Of a stretch of 6,223 nucleotides of DNA, positions 5,161 through 6,223 are shown piece after piece. Position 1 is the stretch's first letter, and every line of letters starts with the position of its first letter. The translations under genes and the position numbers were made by a program. The notes below the pieces were generated by a model that saw only the letters and a list, made by a program, of their open reading frames with translations, was not told the origin of the DNA and made no database searches. The DNA is from Bdellovibrionales bacterium (GTDB taxonomy: Bacteria; Bdellovibrionota; Bacteriovoracia; Bacteriovoracales; Bacteriovoracaceae), in contig JAHFAA010000240.1 of NCBI GenBank assembly GCA_023250775.1, positions 1-6,223 on the forward strand, written 5' to 3'.

Positions 5161-6223
5161 GAGCTTTGAAATCAATCATTCTTGATCTTGAGAAACGAGA
5201 AATTACATTTTTTTCTCCACTCACAATTATTTTACTCTTAGGTTCGGTCCTTTACTGGCAACATGTCTATGTCCCAGGTTTTTTTCATGATGGCTATTTA
5301 TATGCCGCTCTGGGGAAAAATGCCGCAGCTAAAGGGCACTGGCTTATTCCTTTTATGTCAGAAACTGTTTATCCAAAATTTGCAGAACATCCGCCATTTT
5401 ATTTCATCATCGAAGGATTCTTTTTTTTGCTCGCAGGTTCATCGTTTTTAACGGCGAGGTTGTTTGCTGGATTTTGGGGACTTGTCCTCCTGTGGAGTAC
5501 CTTTAAGTTCGCCAAACGTTTTTACAACGAAAACTTTGCTTTTATCGCTACGTTTCTGCTTGCCGCAATGCCTTTTATGATCAAAAAAGTGCGTTTCCCT
5601 AATTTGGATATTCCTTTAAGTTGCTGTTTCGTTTTATGTTTTTATTATTTTCTACGCATCACTGAAACAAGAAGAACGAGTCATTACATTAAATTCAGTC
5701 TGATCCTCGGCCTTGCCTTGCTACTGAAAGGTATCCCCGCCGTATTTATCCTCTTGGCGATTTTTATCTTTGTGATCTTGGAAAAAAATCTCAGAGAGTT
5801 TTTCTTAGATGTGAAAGCATGGGCCGCAATTCTTTCCTCGTTGCTGATTTTTGCACTTTGGCCTTTCGCCTTATGGATTCACGGAGATTTTGCCATTTTT
5901 CAACAATGGTTTGAACGCCAATTTTTTTCTACGATTGTTAACGCCCGCGGGCAGCAAGAATTTGAATTTTTTTCGTATTTTACTCATCTTGCAATATATT
6001 CTGGGCCTTGGCTTGTCTTGGCCTGTCTTGGAATAACAAAACGACCTTATTCACAGGCCACCAAGTTTTCTATGATCGCCTTTGGCAGTATGGCCCTGTG
6101 CTTATCGCTGATGAAATGGAAGTACTCACATTACTTGCTCCCGGTCTATCCAGCCCTTTGTATTATGGCGGCAACGTTCTTATATCCACTTCTAAAAGAG
6201 AGAATGATTTTTTGCAAAAACTT
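5157..6223 (+). CDS. GT-C-type (ArnT/PMT-like) membrane glycosyltransferase, C-terminus cut by right edge
   Basis: The frame starting at ATG 5157 is open to the window end (355 whole codons), so at least one further stretch is missing; ArnT-like proteins usually have about 450-550 residues. A short basic N-terminus precedes a first hydrophobic segment at about 20-40, then a periplasmic loop with HDGYLYAALG (44-53) whose D45 sits where GT-C enzymes keep their catalytic acidic residue. KFAEHPPFYF (74-83) corresponds to the K-P-P-L loop of ArnT-like proteins. Further hydrophobic segments lie at about 84-116, 127-141, 152-166, 180-208, 222-241, 271-292, 303-318 and 326-345. LLLKGIP (188-194) and KYSHYLLPVYPAL (322-334) are also typical of the PMT_2/ArnT-like family. 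Such enzymes transfer a sugar from a polyprenyl phosphate to lipid or glycan in the periplasm; which sugar is unknown. It overlaps rmlB by 4 nt (ATGA) and has no strong ribosome binding site of its own, so its translation probably depends on rmlB. Confidence 0.85.
   Translation, partial: MRALKSIILDLEKREITFFSPLTIILLLGSVLYWQHVYVPGFFHDGYLYAALGKNAAAKGHWLIPFMSETVYPKFAEHPPFYFIIEGFFFLLAGSSFLTARLFAGFWGLVLLWSTFKFAKRFYNENFAFIATFLLAAMPFMIKKVRFPNLDIPLSCCFVLCFYYFLRITETRRTSHYIKFSLILGLALLLKGIPAVFILLAIFIFVILEKNLREFFLDVKAWAAILSSLLIFALWPFALWIHGDFAIFQQWFERQFFSTIVNARGQQEFEFFSYFTHLAIYSGPWLVLACLGITKRPYSQATKFSMIAFGSMALCLSLMKWKYSHYLLPVYPALCIMAATFLYPLLKERMIFCKN

Noticed and set aside
5157..5165. Possible terminator or operon end after rmlB
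   Set aside because: There is no gap, no stem-loop and no T run; the next gene starts within the rmlB stop codon.
5263..5451. Short plus-strand frame of 62 codons near the right end
   Set aside because: It is out of frame with the long membrane protein read from 5157, which has clear GT-C motifs across the same bases. The same applies to the short frame at 5851-6036.

Overview
The window is a piece of a bacterial surface-polysaccharide gene cluster. It carries a complete dTDP-L-rhamnose pathway (RmlA, RmlB, RmlC, RmlD), flanked by glycosyltransferases. The DNA is moderately AT-rich (about 40% G+C in sampled lines), tightly packed, and uses ATG and GTG starts. The RmlD subtype and the fused glycosyltransferase-methyltransferase resemble proteins of Gram-negative bacteria such as Bdellovibrionota/deltaproteobacteria-like or spirochaete lineages. 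That placement is an inference from recalled family resemblance and cannot be proved from this sequence alone.

Layout: positions 1-310 hold the N-terminal part of a gene on the minus strand that runs off the left edge; it looks like a polytopic membrane glycosyltransferase of the GT-C type. A short divergent junction follows. All remaining genes are on the plus strand: a GT2 glycosyltransferase fused to a class I methyltransferase domain (359-1861), rmlC (1858-2397), rmlD (2394-3272), rmlA (3269-4156), rmlB (4153-5160), and a second GT-C membrane glycosyltransferase (5157 to the right edge, incomplete). Every one of the five plus-strand junctions is a 4-nt ATGA or GTGA stop/start overlap, so this is clearly one operon with probable translational coupling. 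There is no terminator in the window and the operon continues beyond base 6223. No stretch longer than 300 bases lacks a gene, and I see no RNA gene, mobile element or CRISPR array.

How the genes work together: RmlA activates glucose-1-phosphate to dTDP-glucose, RmlB dehydrates it to the 4-keto-6-deoxy sugar, RmlC epimerises C3 and C5, and RmlD reduces the product to dTDP-L-rhamnose. These four enzymes are cytoplasmic. The fused GT2 protein is of the DPM1-like type and could load a sugar on a lipid carrier or build the glycan on the cytoplasmic face. The GT-C proteins at both ends would use polyprenyl-phosphate sugars on the periplasmic side. No gene in the window is an obvious rhamnosyltransferase, so the enzyme that uses dTDP-rhamnose probably lies outside it.

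Most of the content is a well-known pathway. The points most worth a second look are the fused GT2-methyltransferase with a degraded SAM-binding motif, the unbroken run of 4-nt overlaps, and a strong excess of the tetranucleotide GGCC. I do not see a clearly new type of system.
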